From contig NZ_WTYV01000002.1 of the NCBI RefSeq assembly GCF_009827655.1, positions 496,657 to 560,656 of the forward strand: DNA of 64,000 nt, given 5' to 3'. Shown in pieces: positions 25,042 to 37,325 of the stretch; the stretch's first letter is position 1, and each line of letters starts with the position of its first letter. Below the pieces are notes generated by a model. The model saw only the letters and a program-made list of their open reading frames with translations. It did no database searches and was not told the DNA's origin. This DNA comes from Alteraurantiacibacter buctensis. GTDB taxonomy: Bacteria > Pseudomonadota > Alphaproteobacteria > Sphingomonadales > Sphingomonadaceae. Both the position numbers and the translations under genes were made by a program.

Positions 25042-25413
25042 ATGCCCACGATCAACCAGTTGGTCCGCAAGCCGCGCAATCCCGTAAAGGTGAAGAGCAA
25101 GGTGCCGGCCTTGGAGCAGAACCCGCAGAAGCGCGGCGTCTGCACCCGCGTGTACACCACCACCCCGAAGAAGCCGAACTCCGCTCTGCGCAAGGTGGCC
25201 AAGATCCGCCTGACCAACAAGCGCGAAGTGATCGCCTATATCCCGGGCGAGGGCCACAACCTGCAGGAGCACAGCGTTGTGCTGATCCGCGGCGGCCGTG
25301 TGCGCGACCTTCCCGGCGTGCGCTACCACGTGCTGCGCGGCGTGCTCGACACGCAGGGCGTGAAGGATCGCCGCCAGAGCCGCTCGAAGTACGGCGCCAA
25401 GCGTCCGAAGTAA
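25042..25413 (+). CDS. rpsL: 30S ribosomal protein S12
   Basis: 123 residues, usual length. The decoding-site loop reads [15 protein letters not shown], with the lysine that is changed in streptomycin-resistant strains still present, and the second loop has [14 protein letters not shown]12 sits at the decoding centre of the 30S subunit. First gene of the str group. It is followed by a 140-bp gap containing an 18-bp perfect hairpin. Confidence 0.98.
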   Translation: MPTINQLVRKPRNPVKVKSKVPALEQNPQKRGVCTRVYTTTPKKPNSALRKVAKIRLTNKREVIAYIPGEGHNLQEHSVVLIRGGRVRDLPGVRYHVLRGVLDTQGVKDRRQSRSKYGAKRPK

Positions 25414-25439
25414 GGTTTCAACGCTGCGGCGCAGGACCG

Positions 25440-25494
25440 CTCCCCCTCCCGGCCACCTTTGCGAAGGTAGCATCTGGGTGGCCGGGAGGGGGAG
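25440..25494. other. 18-bp perfect hairpin between rpsL and rpsG
   Basis: CTCCCCCTCCCGGCCACC at 25440-25457 pairs perfectly with 25477-25494 across a 19-nt loop. No T-tract follows, so it is not a standard terminator. It could be an RNA-processing site, a partial attenuator or a REP-like element. Confidence 0.75.
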
Positions 25495-25553
25495 TGGGCC
25501 GGAGCCGCAAGGGTGGCCCGGATGGGCCGACCGCACTCCGAAGGAGTTAAGAA

Positions 25554-26024
25554 ATGTCTCGTCGTCGTCGTCCCGAAAAGCGGGAAATCCTGCCTGATCC
25601 CCAGTACGGGGACATCGTGCTGTCCAAGTTCATGAACAACCTCATGCTGGACGGGAAGAAGGCCGTGGCCGAGAAGATCGTCTATGGCGCCATGGAAACC
25701 GTGGAGAGCCGGGCCAAGACCAACCCGATCGAGGTGTTCCACGCCGCGCTCGACAACATCAAGCCGCAGGTGGAAGTCCGCAGCCGCCGCGTGGGTGGTG
25801 CCACCTACCAGGTGCCGGTGGAAGTGCGTCCGGAACGCGCCCAGGCGCTGGCCATCCGCTGGCTGATCACCGCCGCTCGCGGCCGTGCGGAAACCACCAT
25901 GGCCGCCCGTCTCTCGGGCGAGCTGATGGATGCCGCCAACAACCGCGGCACCGCCGTGAAGAAGCGCGAGGACACGCACCGCATGGCGGACGCGAACCGC
26001 GCCTTCTCGCACTACCGCTGGTAA
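25554..26024 (+). CDS. rpsG: 30S ribosomal protein S7
   Basis: 156 residues, matching the bacterial norm. It begins [15 protein letters not shown] and contains [20 protein letters not shown] and [13 protein letters not shown]7 nucleates assembly of the 30S head and contacts the E site. In E. coli it is the autoregulator of the str operon; no corresponding site can be identified here by eye. Confidence 0.98.
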   Translation: MSRRRRPEKREILPDPQYGDIVLSKFMNNLMLDGKKAVAEKIVYGAMETVESRAKTNPIEVFHAALDNIKPQVEVRSRRVGGATYQVPVEVRPERAQALAIRWLITAARGRAETTMAARLSGELMDAANNRGTAVKKREDTHRMADANRAFSHYRW

Positions 26025-26139
26025 GGGCCTGGCCATCTGGAGGCCGGGGCCATCGGGGTTCCGGTCTTCAAGTGGTCACATTTCATACTATATGGGCGGC
26101 GAGACATTGCTCGTCCCCTGACAACCCAAGGAACACCAC

Positions 26140-28212
<2,073 letters not shown>

Positions 28213-28231
28213 GGCACGGCCAACGTCTAGG

Positions 28232-28259
28232 GGCGGGCGCCTGATTCAGCGCGCCCGCC
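28232..28259. other. 9-bp perfect hairpin between fusA and tuf
   Basis: GGCGGGCGC (28232-28240) pairs with GCGCCCGCC (28251-28259) over a 10-nt loop. No T-tract follows. It is one of a series of such hairpins in the gaps of this superoperon. Confidence 0.7.
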
Positions 28260-28302
28260 TGATCGTTAAGCAATCAGATTTGAACAAGAAGGTTATTGGA
28301 AA

Positions 28303-29478
28303 ATGGCTAAGGCAAAATTCGAGCGGAACAAGCCGCACTGCAACATCGGCACCATCGGTCACGTCGACCACGGCAAGACCACGCTGACCGCGGCGATCAC
28401 CAAGGTGCAGGGCGCCCCGGTGGATTTCGCCAACATCGACAAGGCTCCGGAAGAGCGCGAGCGCGGCATCACCATCTCGACCGCCCACGTGGAATACGAG
28501 ACCGACGCCCGCCACTACGCGCACGTCGACTGCCCGGGCCACGCCGACTACGTGAAGAACATGATCACCGGTGCCGCCCAGATGGACGGCGCGATCCTGG
28601 TGGTGAACGCTGCTGACGGCCCGATGCCGCAGACCCGCGAGCACATCCTGCTGGCCCGCCAGGTCGGCGTGCCCGCCCTCGTGGTCTACATGAACAAGGT
28701 CGACCAGGTTGACGACGAGGAAATCCTCGAGCTGGTGGAACTGGAAGTGCGCGAGCTGCTGAGCTCGTACGACTTCCCGGGCGACGACATTCCGATCATC
28801 AAGGGCTCGGCCCTTGCTGCTCTGGAAGGCCGCAACCCCGAGATCGGCGAAAGCTCGATCAAGGCCCTGATGGATGCCGTCGACAGCTACATCCCGCAGC
28901 CCGACCGACCGGTTGACAAGCCCTTCCTGATGCCGATCGAAGACGTGTTCTCGATCTCGGGTCGCGGCACCGTGGTGACCGGCCGTATCGAAACCGGCGT
29001 CGTGAACGTGGGTGACGAAGTCGAGATCGTCGGCATCAAGGACACCCAGAAGTCGACCGTGACCGGCGTGGAAATGTTCCGCAAGCTGCTCGATCGCGGT
29101 GAAGCCGGCGACAACGTCGGTGCCCTGCTGCGCGGTATCGCCCGCGAAGCCGTGGAGCGTGGCCAGGTGCTGTGCAAGCCGGGTTCGGTGAAGCCGCACA
29201 CCGAGTTCTCGGCCGAGGTCTACGTGCTGTCGAAGGACGAGGGTGGCCGTCACACGCCGTTCTTCGCCAACTACCGTCCGCAGTTCTACTTCCGCACCAC
29301 CGACGTGACCGGCGAAGTGATCCTGCCGGAAGGCACCGAGATGGTGATGCCGGGCGACAACGTGACCATCGGCGTGAAGCTGATCGCTCCGATCGCCATG
29401 GACGAAGGCCTGCGCTTCGCTATCCGCGAAGGCGGCCGCACCGTGGGTTCGGGCGTGGTGGCCAGCATCACCAAGTAA
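28303..29478 (+). CDS. tuf: Elongation factor Tu
   Basis: 391 residues. GHVDHGKT at 19-26, [20 protein letters not shown] and SALAALEG give the GTP-binding motifs; domains 2 and 3 follow normally ([27 protein letters not shown]). The stretch between AAITKV and IDKAPEE is only about nine residues (QGAPVDFAN), several fewer than the 14 or so of E. coli EF-Tu, so switch I is shortened; RGIT with the key threonine is retained. The gene ends the str operon with a clear terminator. Confidence 0.97.
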   Translation: MAKAKFERNKPHCNIGTIGHVDHGKTTLTAAITKVQGAPVDFANIDKAPEERERGITISTAHVEYETDARHYAHVDCPGHADYVKNMITGAAQMDGAILVVNAADGPMPQTREHILLARQVGVPALVVYMNKVDQVDDEEILELVELEVRELLSSYDFPGDDIPIIKGSALAALEGRNPEIGESSIKALMDAVDSYIPQPDRPVDKPFLMPIEDVFSISGRGTVVTGRIETGVVNVGDEVEIVGIKDTQKSTVTGVEMFRKLLDRGEAGDNVGALLRGIAREAVERGQVLCKPGSVKPHTEFSAEVYVLSKDEGGRHTPFFANYRPQFYFRTTDVTGEVILPEGTEMVMPGDNVTIGVKLIAPIAMDEGLRFAIREGGRTVGSGVVASITK

Positions 29479-29513
29479 GGTGACTGCCGCCAGCTTCGGC
29501 TGACAAGGATTCG

Positions 29514-29545
29514 GGCCCGGTTCTCTTCGGAGAGCCGGGCCTTTT
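29514..29545 (+). terminator. Terminator of the str operon
   Basis: GGCCCGG (29514-29520) pairs with CCGGGCC (29535-29541), with CTCT/AGAG continuing the stem around a TTCGG loop, followed by CTTTTCC. It lies 35 bp after the tuf stop codon. Confidence 0.85.
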
Positions 29546-29597
29546 CCTTTACGTGTGGGGCAAATTCGGGACTCGCGGTTTTCCGCTACTTTCGGGG

Positions 29598-29626
29598 TTG
29601 TCAGACTGCCGGGTCACCCGTATAGG
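29598..29626 (+). promoter_or_regulatory. Promoter of the S10 ribosomal protein operon
   Basis: TTGTCA (29598-29603), a 17-bp spacer, then TATAGG (29621-29626), the best sigma-70-like site in this part of the window. It lies between the tuf terminator and rpsJ, leaving a leader of about 140 nt. Confidence 0.65.
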
Positions 29627-29671
29627 CGCGGCTCCGAACGAGATTCGTCCCGTTCGAAACGAAATTCAGTG

Positions 29672-29725
29672 AAGGCCGCCCGTTCCCGGGAAACCGGACA
29701 GCAGCGGGGCGGGCCTTTGTTTTTT
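29672..29725 (+). terminator. Attenuator-like terminator in the rpsJ leader
   Basis: AAGGCCGCCCG (from 29672) can pair with CGGGGCGGGCCTT (29705-29717) with small bulges, followed by TTGTTTTTT. Placed between the promoter and rpsJ, it would stop transcription before the operon unless antitermination occurs. Confidence 0.55.
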
Positions 29726-29770
29726 GGGGCGGGCAACCGTCTCTTGGCTCTTTCGCATCGGTAAGTGGAC

Positions 29771-30082
<312 letters not shown>

Positions 30083-30092
30083 GCCAGTACCG

Positions 30093-30264
30093 CCCCGGCC
30101 TGAACGCCGGGGCAAACCGGTTCCGGAAAGGGACCGTGAAGACAGAGCCCGGTGCAAATTCACCGGGACACAAGGGATACCACCGGAGGAATTCTTCCGG
30201 GCTTGCGTCCCCCGTCTCAGTCCTTCCTCCCAAAAAGGGGAAGGGCGCTTCAGCCCGGACGGGG
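30093..30264 (+). other. Structured region between rpsJ and rplC
   Basis: The 254-bp gap contains a 7-bp hairpin CCCCGGC/GCCGGGG (30093-30112), an imperfect palindrome CCGGAGGAATTCTTCCGG (about 30183-30200), and a nested structure with outer arms CCCCGTC (30210-30216) and GACGGGG (30258-30264) and inner arms CCTTCC (30222-30227) and GGAAGG (30239-30244). No gene is visible. A regulatory mRNA structure is plausible. Confidence 0.5.
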
Positions 30265-30336
30265 CTCGCATCACACATAGGGCTGAGCATGCACCTGGGG
30301 ATGGTCCCCTTGTGCCTCTGTTGAGGAGTATGGACG

Positions 30337-31137
30337 ATGCGCACTGGCGTGATCGCCAAGAAAGTCGGGATGACCCGCCTGTTCCAGGAGGATGGCCGGC
30401 ACGTGCCCGTCACCGTTCTGGCGCTTGAAGGCTGCCAGGTTACTGCCCACCGGACCGTCGAGCGTGACGGTTATCTCTCGGTGCAGGTCGGTGCTGGCGA
30501 TGCCAAGCAGAAGAACGTCAACAAGCCGCAGCGCGAAGCTTTTGCCAAGGCCGAAGTGGGCCTGAAGCAGAAGGTCGCCGAATTCCGCGTGGACAGCGAA
30601 GATGCGCTGCTGCCGGTGGGCTCGACCATCAGCGCCGAGCACTTCATTGCCGGCCAGCTTGTCGACATCACCGGTCACACGCAGGGCAAGGGCTTTGCCG
30701 GCGCCATGAAGCGCTGGGGCTTCGGTGGTCTGCGCGCCACCCACGGCGTGTCGGTCAGCCACCGTTCGCACGGTTCGACCGGTAATCGCCAGGATCCGGG
30801 CAAGGTCTTCAAGAACAAGAAGATGGCCGGCCACATGGGCGATCGCCAGCGCACCCAGCAGAACCTGGAAGTGGTTCGCACGGATGCCGACCGCGGCCTG
30901 ATCTTCGTCAAGGGCTCGGTGCCCGGCTCGAAGAATGGCTGGCTGCTGGTCCGTGACTCCGTGAAGGTCGCCGCTCCCGAAGGCCTGCCGTTCCCCGGCG
31001 CCGTGCTGAGCAAGAACGCCGCCCCGCAGGCTGACGAACCCAAGCTGGCCGACCAGGCCGATGCTGGCGTCGCCGTGGAAGAAACCACCGCTGTCGAGGC
31101 GACCGATGTCGCCACCGACGAGAACAAGGAGGGCTGA
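30337..31137 (+). CDS. rplC: 50S ribosomal protein L3 with acidic C-terminal tail
   Basis: 266 residues. It starts [20 protein letters not shown] and contains the internal loop [20 protein letters not shown] that approaches the peptidyl transferase centre. Residues after about 228 form an acidic Ala/Glu/Asp tail ([20 protein letters not shown]) absent from E. coli L3 (209 residues). Such tails occur in alphaproteobacteria. A GAGGAG ribosome site precedes the start. Confidence 0.97.
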   Translation: MRTGVIAKKVGMTRLFQEDGRHVPVTVLALEGCQVTAHRTVERDGYLSVQVGAGDAKQKNVNKPQREAFAKAEVGLKQKVAEFRVDSEDALLPVGSTISAEHFIAGQLVDITGHTQGKGFAGAMKRWGFGGLRATHGVSVSHRSHGSTGNRQDPGKVFKNKKMAGHMGDRQRTQQNLEVVRTDADRGLIFVKGSVPGSKNGWLLVRDSVKVAAPEGLPFPGAVLSKNAAPQADEPKLADQADAGVAVEETTAVEATDVATDENKEG

Positions 31138-31140
31138 TCC

Positions 31141-31764
31141 GTGAAGGTGAAGGTCCAGAAGATCGACGGCAAGGCGTCGGGCGACATCGAGCTGAGCGAC
31201 GACGTGTTCGGCATCGAGCCGCGGGCAGACATCCTGCACCGCATCGTCACCTGGCAGCTCGAGAACCGTCGCGGCACTGCCCGTCCCACGCGTGAGCGTG
31301 CCGACGTTGCCCGCACCGGCAAGAAGTTCGGCCGCCAGAAGGGTGGCGGTACCGCCCGTCACGGTGATCGCAGCGCCCCCATCTTCATCGGTGGTGGTAA
31401 GGCCCACGGCGCGCGCAAGCGTGACTTCGGCCAGTCGCTGAACAAGAAGCTGCGCGCGCTCGGCCTGAAGATGGCCCTGTCGAGCAAGGCCCAGAACGGC
31501 CTGGTGATCGTCGACAGCCTCGAGCTGAAGGACGCCAAGACCAAGGCCATGGCTGCTACCTTCGGCAAGAATGGCTGGACCGGCAAGGTGCTGGTGATCG
31601 ACGGTGACGCCGTGGACGCCGGCTTCAAGCGCGCCGTCGGCAACCTGCCGGGAGTCAACGTGCTGCCGGCCGTGGGTGCCAACGTCTACGACATCCTGAA
31701 GCACGACACGCTGGTCCTGACCAAGGCTGCGGTCGAAAAGCTGGAGGCCCGGTTCAATGGCTAA
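31141..31764 (+). CDS. rplD: 50S ribosomal protein L4
   Basis: 207 residues, starting with GTG 31141 three bases after the rplC stop. The extended loop has [20 protein letters not shown] and [13 protein letters not shown], which line the exit tunnel. In E. coli L4 represses the S10 operon. Its end overlaps rplW by 8 nt. Confidence 0.96.
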   Translation: MKVKVQKIDGKASGDIELSDDVFGIEPRADILHRIVTWQLENRRGTARPTRERADVARTGKKFGRQKGGGTARHGDRSAPIFIGGGKAHGARKRDFGQSLNKKLRALGLKMALSSKAQNGLVIVDSLELKDAKTKAMAATFGKNGWTGKVLVIDGDAVDAGFKRAVGNLPGVNVLPAVGANVYDILKHDTLVLTKAAVEKLEARFNG

Positions 31765-32065
31765 GAAGCAGATCGACGCGCGTCACTATGACGTGATCGT
31801 GGCCCCGCACATCACCGAGAAGGCTACGCTTCTCTCGGAGAACAACGCGGTGGTGTTCAAGGTGGCCAACGACGCCACCAAGCCCCAGATCAAGGAAGCG
31901 ATCGAAGCGCTGTACGACGTCAAGGTCGTCGGCGTGAACACGCTGACCCAAAAGGGCAAGAGCAAGCGCTGGAAGGGCAAGCCCTACACGCGCTCCGATG
32001 TGAAGAAGGCGGTGGTGACGCTGGCTGAAGGCCAGATGATCGACATCACCGAAGGCGTGAGCTGA
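31757..32065 (+). CDS. rplW: 50S ribosomal protein L23
   Basis: 102 residues. [17 protein letters not shown] at the start and [18 protein letters not shown] near the end are family signatures. L23 sits at the tunnel exit and docks trigger factor and SRP. It overlaps rplD by 8 nt, suggesting coupling. Confidence 0.96.
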   Translation: MAKKQIDARHYDVIVAPHITEKATLLSENNAVVFKVANDATKPQIKEAIEALYDVKVVGVNTLTQKGKSKRWKGKPYTRSDVKKAVVTLAEGQMIDITEGVS

Positions 32066-32069
32066 TCCG

Positions 32070-32906
32070 ATGGCACTGAAGAACTATAACCCGACCAGCC
32101 CGGCCCGTCGTGGCCTGGTCCTCGTCGACAAGTCGCAGCTCTACAAGGGCAAGCCCGTCAAGGCGCTGACCGAAGGCAAGAGCCGCACCGGCGGCCGCAA
32201 CAACAAGGGCCACGTGACTTCGCGCGGCATTGGTGGCGGTCACAAGCAGAAGTACCGGTTCATCGACTTCAAGCGTCGCAAGTGGGACGTGCCGGCCACC
32301 GTGGAGCGGATCGAGTACGATCCCAACCGCACGGCCTTCATCGCCCTGCTGAAGTACGCCGATGGCGAGCTGAGCTACATCATCGCCCCCAACCGCCTGT
32401 CGGTGGGTGACCAGGTGGTGGCCGGTGAGCGCGTCGACACCAAGGTCGGCAACGCGATGCTGCTGGGCCAGATGCCGGTGGGCACCATCTGCCACAACGT
32501 GGAGATGAAGCCGGGCAAGGGCGGCCAGATCGCCCGTTCGGCCGGCACCTATGTGCAGCTGGTCGGTCGTGACCGCGGCCTGGTGATCGTGCGCCTGAAC
32601 AGCGGCGAGCAGCGTTACCTGCGCGCCGACTGCATGGGCACCGTGGGCGCCGTGTCGAACCCCGACAACCAGAACCAGAACCTGGGCAAGGCCGGTCGCG
32701 GTCGCTGGATGGGCAAGCGCCCGCTCAGCCGTGGCGTCGCCAAGAACCCGGTCGACCACCCGCACGGTGGTGGTGAAGGCCGCACCAGCGGTGGCCGTCA
32801 CCCCGTGACCCCGTGGGGCAAGCCGACCAAGGGCGCCCGTACTCGCCACAACAAGCAGACGGACAAGATGATCATCCGTTCGCGTCACGCCAAGAAGAAG
32901 AGGTAA
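32070..32906 (+). CDS. rplB: 50S ribosomal protein L2
   Basis: 278 residues. It begins [20 protein letters not shown] and has the highly conserved [20 protein letters not shown] loop needed for peptidyl transferase assembly. Normal length for the family. Confidence 0.98.
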   Translation: MALKNYNPTSPARRGLVLVDKSQLYKGKPVKALTEGKSRTGGRNNKGHVTSRGIGGGHKQKYRFIDFKRRKWDVPATVERIEYDPNRTAFIALLKYADGELSYIIAPNRLSVGDQVVAGERVDTKVGNAMLLGQMPVGTICHNVEMKPGKGGQIARSAGTYVQLVGRDRGLVIVRLNSGEQRYLRADCMGTVGAVSNPDNQNQNLGKAGRGRWMGKRPLSRGVAKNPVDHPHGGGEGRTSGGRHPVTPWGKPTKGARTRHNKQTDKMIIRSRHAKKKR

Positions 32907-32912
32907 GCAGCG

Positions 32913-33188
32913 ATGGCACGTTCCGTCTGGAAGGGTCCGTTCGTCGATCTTCACCTGCTGAAGAAGGCGCAGGAAGCCCAGGAAGCTACCAGCAGCAAGC
33001 CGATCAAGACCTGGTCGCGCCGCTCCACCGTGCTTCCCGATTTCGTCGGCCTGACGTTCAACGTCTACAACGGCCAGAAGTTCATTCCGGTATCCGTCTC
33101 GGAAGAGATGGTCGGCCACAAGCTTGGCGAGTTCGCGCCCACGCGCAGCTTCCCCGGCCACGCCGCCGACAAGAAGGGTAAGCGCTGA
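32913..33188 (+). CDS. rpsS: 30S ribosomal protein S19
   Basis: 91 residues beginning [20 protein letters not shown] and containing [20 protein letters not shown] and [13 protein letters not shown]. It forms part of the 30S head with S13. Its stop overlaps the rplV start by one base. Confidence 0.97.
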   Translation: MARSVWKGPFVDLHLLKKAQEAQEATSSKPIKTWSRRSTVLPDFVGLTFNVYNGQKFIPVSVSEEMVGHKLGEFAPTRSFPGHAADKKGKR

Positions 33189-33565
33189 TGAGCAAGCAGA
33201 AAGCTCCCCGCCGCGTCGCCGATAACGAGGCGCTGGCCGTTGGCACCACCATCCGTGGTTCGGCCCAGAAGCTGAACCTGGTAGCCGCCCTGATCCGTGG
33301 CAAGAAGGCCGAGGATGCGTTGAACATCCTGTCCTTCTCCAAGCGGGCGATGGCGGTCGATGCCAAGAAGGTGCTGGCCTCGGCCATCGCCAACGCGGAA
33401 AACAACCACAATCTGGATGTGGACGCCCTCGTGGTGGCCGAAGCCAGCGTTGGCAAGTCCGTCACCATGAAGCGTTTCGCGACGCGGGGCCGTGGCAAGT
33501 CCACGCGCATCCTCAAGCCGTTCAGCCGGCTGCGTATCGTCGTCCGCGAAGTCGAGGAGGCCTGA
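33188..33565 (+). CDS. rplV: 50S ribosomal protein L22
   Basis: 125 residues. [20 protein letters not shown] and the long hairpin ending [20 protein letters not shown] are typical; the hairpin tip lines the exit tunnel. Confidence 0.96.
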   Translation: MSKQKAPRRVADNEALAVGTTIRGSAQKLNLVAALIRGKKAEDALNILSFSKRAMAVDAKKVLASAIANAENNHNLDVDALVVAEASVGKSVTMKRFATRGRGKSTRILKPFSRLRIVVREVEEA

Positions 33566-33567
33566 TC

Positions 33568-34272
33568 ATGGGTCATAAGTCCAATCCGATCGGCCTGCGC
33601 CTGCAGATCAACCGCACCTGGGACAGCCGCTGGTACGCCGAAGGCGCCGACTACGCCAAGCTGCTCGAGGAAGACCTCAAGATCCGCAAGTTCGTGATGG
33701 AAAGCCTGCCGCAGGCCGCCATCTCGAAGGTGGTGATCGAACGTCCCGCCAAGCTGTGCCGCGTGTCGATCTTCGCCGCCCGTCCGGGCGTGATCATCGG
33801 CAAGAAGGGCGCCGACATCGAGAAGCTGCGCGGCCAGATCGCCAAGCTGACCGCCAGCGAGGTGAAGCTGAACATCGTCGAGATCCGCAAGCCGGAAATC
33901 GATGCCAAGCTCGTTGCCCAGGGCATCGCCGACCAGCTGATCCGCCGCGTGGCCTTCCGCCGTGCGATGAAGCGCGCCATGCAGTCCGCCATGCGTCTGG
34001 GTGCCGAAGGCATCAAGATCATGTGCTCGGGCCGTCTGGGCGGCGCCGAAATCGCCCGTGTCGAACAGTACCGCGAAGGCCGCGTGCCGCTGCACACCCT
34101 GCGCGCCAACGTGGACTATGCCGAGGCCGAGGCGCTGACCGCCTATGGCATCATCGGCATCAAGTGCTGGGTCTTCAAGGGCGAGATCCTCGGCCATGAC
34201 CCGATGGCGCAGGACCGGCTGATGATGGAGGCCCAGACTTCGGGCGTCCGTCCGGTCAACGATCGGCGCTAA
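33568..34272 (+). CDS. rpsC: 30S ribosomal protein S3
   Basis: 234 residues. It starts [20 protein letters not shown] and has the KH-domain motif [21 protein letters not shown]3 lies at the mRNA entry site and has helicase-related roles. Confidence 0.97.
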   Translation: MGHKSNPIGLRLQINRTWDSRWYAEGADYAKLLEEDLKIRKFVMESLPQAAISKVVIERPAKLCRVSIFAARPGVIIGKKGADIEKLRGQIAKLTASEVKLNIVEIRKPEIDAKLVAQGIADQLIRRVAFRRAMKRAMQSAMRLGAEGIKIMCSGRLGGAEIARVEQYREGRVPLHTLRANVDYAEAEALTAYGIIGIKCWVFKGEILGHDPMAQDRLMMEAQTSGVRPVNDRR

Positions 34273-34287
34273 GGTAGAGTATAGACC

Positions 34288-34722
34288 ATGCTGCAACCGA
34301 AAAAGACCAAGTTCCGCAAGGCCTTCAAGGGCCGGATCAAGGGCGATGCCAAGGGTGGCTCGGCGCTGAATTTCGGCTCCTACGGCCTGAAGGCTATGGA
34401 ACCCGAAAGGCTGACCGCGCGCCAGATCGAAGCGGCCCGCCGTGCGATCACCCGCCACATCCGCCGTCAGGGCCGCCTGTGGATCCGCGTGTTCCCGGAC
34501 CTGCCGGTGTCGAAGAAGCCGGCCGAAGTCCGCCAGGGCAAGGGCAAGGGCTCGATCGAATACTGGGCCGCCCGCGTGAAGCCCGGCCGCATCCTGTTCG
34601 AGCTCGATGGCGTTCCCGGCCCGTTGGCCGCCGAAGCCTTCAGCCGTGCAGCGATGAAGCTGCCGATCAAGACCAAGGTCGTGGCCCGTCTGGGCGACAC
34701 CTCGCACCTGGGAGGCGAATGA
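34288..34722 (+). CDS. rplP: 50S ribosomal protein L16
   Basis: 144 residues. [20 protein letters not shown] at the start and [20 protein letters not shown] in the middle are diagnostic. It binds near the A-site tRNA elbow. The stop overlaps ATG 34719, just before the rpmC start. Confidence 0.97.
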   Translation: MLQPKKTKFRKAFKGRIKGDAKGGSALNFGSYGLKAMEPERLTARQIEAARRAITRHIRRQGRLWIRVFPDLPVSKKPAEVRQGKGKGSIEYWAARVKPGRILFELDGVPGPLAAEAFSRAAMKLPIKTKVVARLGDTSHLGGE

Positions 34723-34934
34723 TGGCCCAGAAGATTTACGAAGATCTTCAGCAGAAGACCGACGACCAGCTCGTGGAGGCTCTGACCGAGCTCAAGCGCG
34801 AACAGTACAACCTGCGGTTCCAGGCTGCGACCAACCAGCTCGAGCGTCCGGCCCGGGTGCGTGAGGTCCGCCGCCAGATTGCCCGCATCAAGACGCTCCA
34901 GGGTCAACGCACCCAGGCAGCGGCCAAGGCTTGA
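34722..34934 (+). CDS. rpmC: 50S ribosomal protein L29
   Basis: 70 residues forming a two-helix bundle: [20 protein letters not shown] and the family signature [23 protein letters not shown] 34722 is chosen because GGAGG at 34711-34715 gives a 6-nt spacer; ATG 34719 is also possible. Confidence 0.95.
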   Translation: MAQKIYEDLQQKTDDQLVEALTELKREQYNLRFQAATNQLERPARVREVRRQIARIKTLQGQRTQAAAKA

Positions 34935-34945
34935 GGAGCTAGACT

Positions 34946-35236
34946 ATGCCCAAGCGTATCCTGATCGGGACCGTCACCTCCGACAAGACCGACAAGACCG
35001 TGACCGTGAAGGTCGAACGTAAGGTGAAGCACCCGCTGTACGGGAAGATCATCCGCCGTTCGAAGAAGTATCACGCGCACGACGAAGCGAACGAGTACAC
35101 CGTGGGCGACACCGTCCGCATCGAGGAAACCCGTCCGATTTCCAAGACCAAGACCTGGCGCGTGCTGGATCGGGTCGTGGCCAGCAAGGGCGTGGCGATC
35201 GAGGCGGATCTGGACGTGGCCGAAGCCGGCAACTGA
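34946..35236 (+). CDS. rpsQ: 30S ribosomal protein S17
   Basis: 96 residues. [20 protein letters not shown] and [20 protein letters not shown] identify it; the C-terminal 15 residues extend past the E. coli length. It binds 16S rRNA early in assembly. Confidence 0.96.
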   Translation: MPKRILIGTVTSDKTDKTVTVKVERKVKHPLYGKIIRRSKKYHAHDEANEYTVGDTVRIEETRPISKTKTWRVLDRVVASKGVAIEADLDVAEAGN

Positions 35237-35244
35237 GTAGTGAG

Positions 35245-35268
35245 CCCCGCGGGCCTGGTTTCGCGGGG
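35245..35268. other. 7-bp perfect hairpin between rpsQ and rplN
   Basis: CCCCGCG (35245-35251) pairs with CGCGGGG (35262-35268). TTTT follows ten bases later, after GGACG, so weak termination is possible but read-through must dominate. Confidence 0.6.
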
Positions 35269-35327
35269 GGACGTTTTAGGAACTGCCGGACGCGTTCCGG
35301 CAAGCCAATGAGAAGGAAGACGGATCA

Positions 35328-35696
35328 ATGATCCAGATGCAATCCAATCTCGACGTCGCGGACAACAGCGGCGCCAAGCGCGTCCAGTGCATCAAGGTGC
35401 TGGGTGGCTCTAAGCGCCGGACCGCTTCGGTCGGGGACGTGATCGTGGTTTCCGTGAAGGAAGCCCAGCCGCGCGCCCGCGTGAAGAAGGGCGACGTGCA
35501 CCGCGCCGTGATCGTCCGCACCCGCAAGGACGTGCGCCGTCCCGACGGTTCGGTGATCCGCTTCGACAGCAACGCCGCCGTACTCGTCAACAAGAACGAG
35601 GAGCCGATCGGCACCCGTATCTTCGGCCCGGTGGTGCGCGAGCTGCGCTCCAAGGGCTTCATGAAGATCATCTCGCTCGCTCCGGAGGTGCTGTGA
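35328..35696 (+). CDS. rplN: 50S ribosomal protein L14
   Basis: 122 residues. [20 protein letters not shown] and [20 protein letters not shown] are conserved. L14 bridges to the 30S subunit and is a target of the silencing factor RsfS. Its stop overlaps the rplX start by one base. Confidence 0.98.
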   Translation: MIQMQSNLDVADNSGAKRVQCIKVLGGSKRRTASVGDVIVVSVKEAQPRARVKKGDVHRAVIVRTRKDVRRPDGSVIRFDSNAAVLVNKNEEPIGTRIFGPVVRELRSKGFMKIISLAPEVL

Positions 35697-36016
35697 TGGC
35701 TGCCGCGAAGATCAAGAAGGGCGACAAGGTCGTCGTGCTTTCGGGCAAGGACAAGGGCCGCACGGGCACCGTGTCGCAGGTCCTGCCCAAGGAAGGCAAG
35801 GTCGTGGTTGAAGGCGTGAACGTGGCTGCCCGCCACCGCAAGCCCAGCCAGGCCAATCCGCAGGGTGGCATCGATCGTGCCCCCGCTCCGATGGCGATCG
35901 CCAAGGTCGCCGTTGTCGATCCCAAGGATGGCAAGCCCACCCGCGTCCGGTTCGAAACCAAGGACGGCAAGAAGGTGCGCGTTGCCGTCAAGTCCGGGGA
36001 GACTATCGATGGCTGA
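35696..36016 (+). CDS. rplX: 50S ribosomal protein L24
   Basis: 106 residues with a KOW motif ([20 protein letters not shown]). It is an assembly initiator of the 50S subunit at the tunnel exit. It overlaps rplE by 8 nt. Confidence 0.96.
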   Translation: MAAAKIKKGDKVVVLSGKDKGRTGTVSQVLPKEGKVVVEGVNVAARHRKPSQANPQGGIDRAPAPMAIAKVAVVDPKDGKPTRVRFETKDGKKVRVAVKSGETIDG

Positions 36017-36587
36017 TTATACGCCGCGCATGAAGACGATCTACAACGAGAAGATCGTCAAGGCGATGACCGAGAAGTTCGGCTACAAGAACCACATGGA
36101 GGTTCCCAAGCTGGAAAAGATCACGCTCAACATGGGCGTGGGCGAGGCGAGCCAGGACAAGAAGAAGGTCCAGACCGCCGCCGAGGAAATGGAACTGATT
36201 GCCGGCCAGAAGCCGGTCATCACCAAGGCGAAGAAGTCGATCGCGCAGTTCAAGCTGCGTGATGGCATGCCGATCGGGTGCAAGGTCAACCTGCGCCGTG
36301 ACCGGATGTACGAATTCCTCGACCGCCTGGTGACGATCGCCATGCCCCGCATCCGCGACTTCCGTGGCCTGAATCCGAAGAGCTTCGATGGCAATGGCAA
36401 CTATGCCATGGGCATCAAGGAGCAGATCATCTTCCCGGAGATCAGCTACGACAAGATCGAGAAGGTGCGCGGGATGGATATCATCGTGACCACCACCGCA
36501 AAGACCGACGAGGAAGCGCGCGAGCTGCTGCGCCTCTTCGGTTTCCCGTTCCCGGCTGAAGAAGCCGCCGAGAAAGCAGCCGCGTAA
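36009..36587 (+). CDS. rplE: 50S ribosomal protein L5
   Basis: 192 residues from ATG 36009. The central segment [20 protein letters not shown] and the P-site loop [20 protein letters not shown] are typical. It binds 5S rRNA with L18 and L25. The C-terminus has a short Ala/Glu tail. Confidence 0.97.
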   Translation: MADYTPRMKTIYNEKIVKAMTEKFGYKNHMEVPKLEKITLNMGVGEASQDKKKVQTAAEEMELIAGQKPVITKAKKSIAQFKLRDGMPIGCKVNLRRDRMYEFLDRLVTIAMPRIRDFRGLNPKSFDGNGNYAMGIKEQIIFPEISYDKIEKVRGMDIIVTTTAKTDEEARELLRLFGFPFPAEEAAEKAAA

Positions 36588-36612
36588 GCGGCCCTAGGAG
36601 AGCTTAAGTCCA

Positions 36613-36918
36613 ATGGCGAAACTGAGTTCCATCAACAAGAACGAGCGGCGCAAGAAGCTCGTGAAGAAGTACGCTGGCAAGTATGCCAAGCTGAAGGCGA
36701 TTGCCGATAACGAGGCGCTCGATGACAACGAGCGGCTGATCGCCCGCCTGAAGCTGGCCGAGATTCCGCGTAACGGCAATCCCACGCGCGTGCGTAACCG
36801 CTGCGCCACCACCGGCCGCCCGCGCGGCTACTACCGCAAGTTCGGCCTGTGCCGCATCGAGCTCCGCGATCTCGCCAACCATGGCATGATCCCCGGTGTC
36901 ACGAAGTCGAGCTGGTGA
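36613..36918 (+). CDS. rpsN: 30S ribosomal protein S14 (zinc-independent form)
   Basis: 101 residues beginning [20 protein letters not shown]. The region [20 protein letters not shown] carries only two cysteines, so this is the long form without the zinc ribbon. Followed by rpsH after 11 bp. Confidence 0.97.
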   Translation: MAKLSSINKNERRKKLVKKYAGKYAKLKAIADNEALDDNERLIARLKLAEIPRNGNPTRVRNRCATTGRPRGYYRKFGLCRIELRDLANHGMIPGVTKSSW

Positions 36919-36929
36919 GGATCTGACAG

Positions 36930-37325
36930 ATGGCTATGACCGATCCCCTGGGTGATATGCTCACCCGCATCCGCAACGGCCAGCAGGCGAAGAAGGACTC
37001 TGTCCTCACGCCGGCCAGCAACCTGCGCGCCAACGTGCTCGAAGTGCTCCAGCGTGAAGGCTACATCCGTGGCTACACCGAGGACAACTCGGGCCCGCAC
37101 AAGGCGCTGCGCATCGAACTGAAGTATTTCGAAGGCGAGCCGGCGATCAAGTACGTCGCCCGCGTTTCGAAGCCGGGCCGCCGCGTCTACTCGGGCTCCA
37201 AGGAGCTGCCGGTGGTGCGCAACGGCCTGGGCATCACCATCGTCTCGACGCCGAAGGGCGTGCTTTCCGACGCGGAAGCCCGTCAGCAGAACGTCGGCGG
37301 CGAAGTGCTGGCGGAGGTGTTCTGA
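36930..37325 (+). CDS. rpsH: 30S ribosomal protein S8
   Basis: 131 residues. [20 protein letters not shown] and the C-terminal [20 protein letters not shown] identify it. In E. coli S8 is the translational repressor of the spc operon. Its stop overlaps the rplF start by one base. Confidence 0.97.
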   Translation: MAMTDPLGDMLTRIRNGQQAKKDSVLTPASNLRANVLEVLQREGYIRGYTEDNSGPHKALRIELKYFEGEPAIKYVARVSKPGRRVYSGSKELPVVRNGLGITIVSTPKGVLSDAEARQQNVGGEVLAEVF

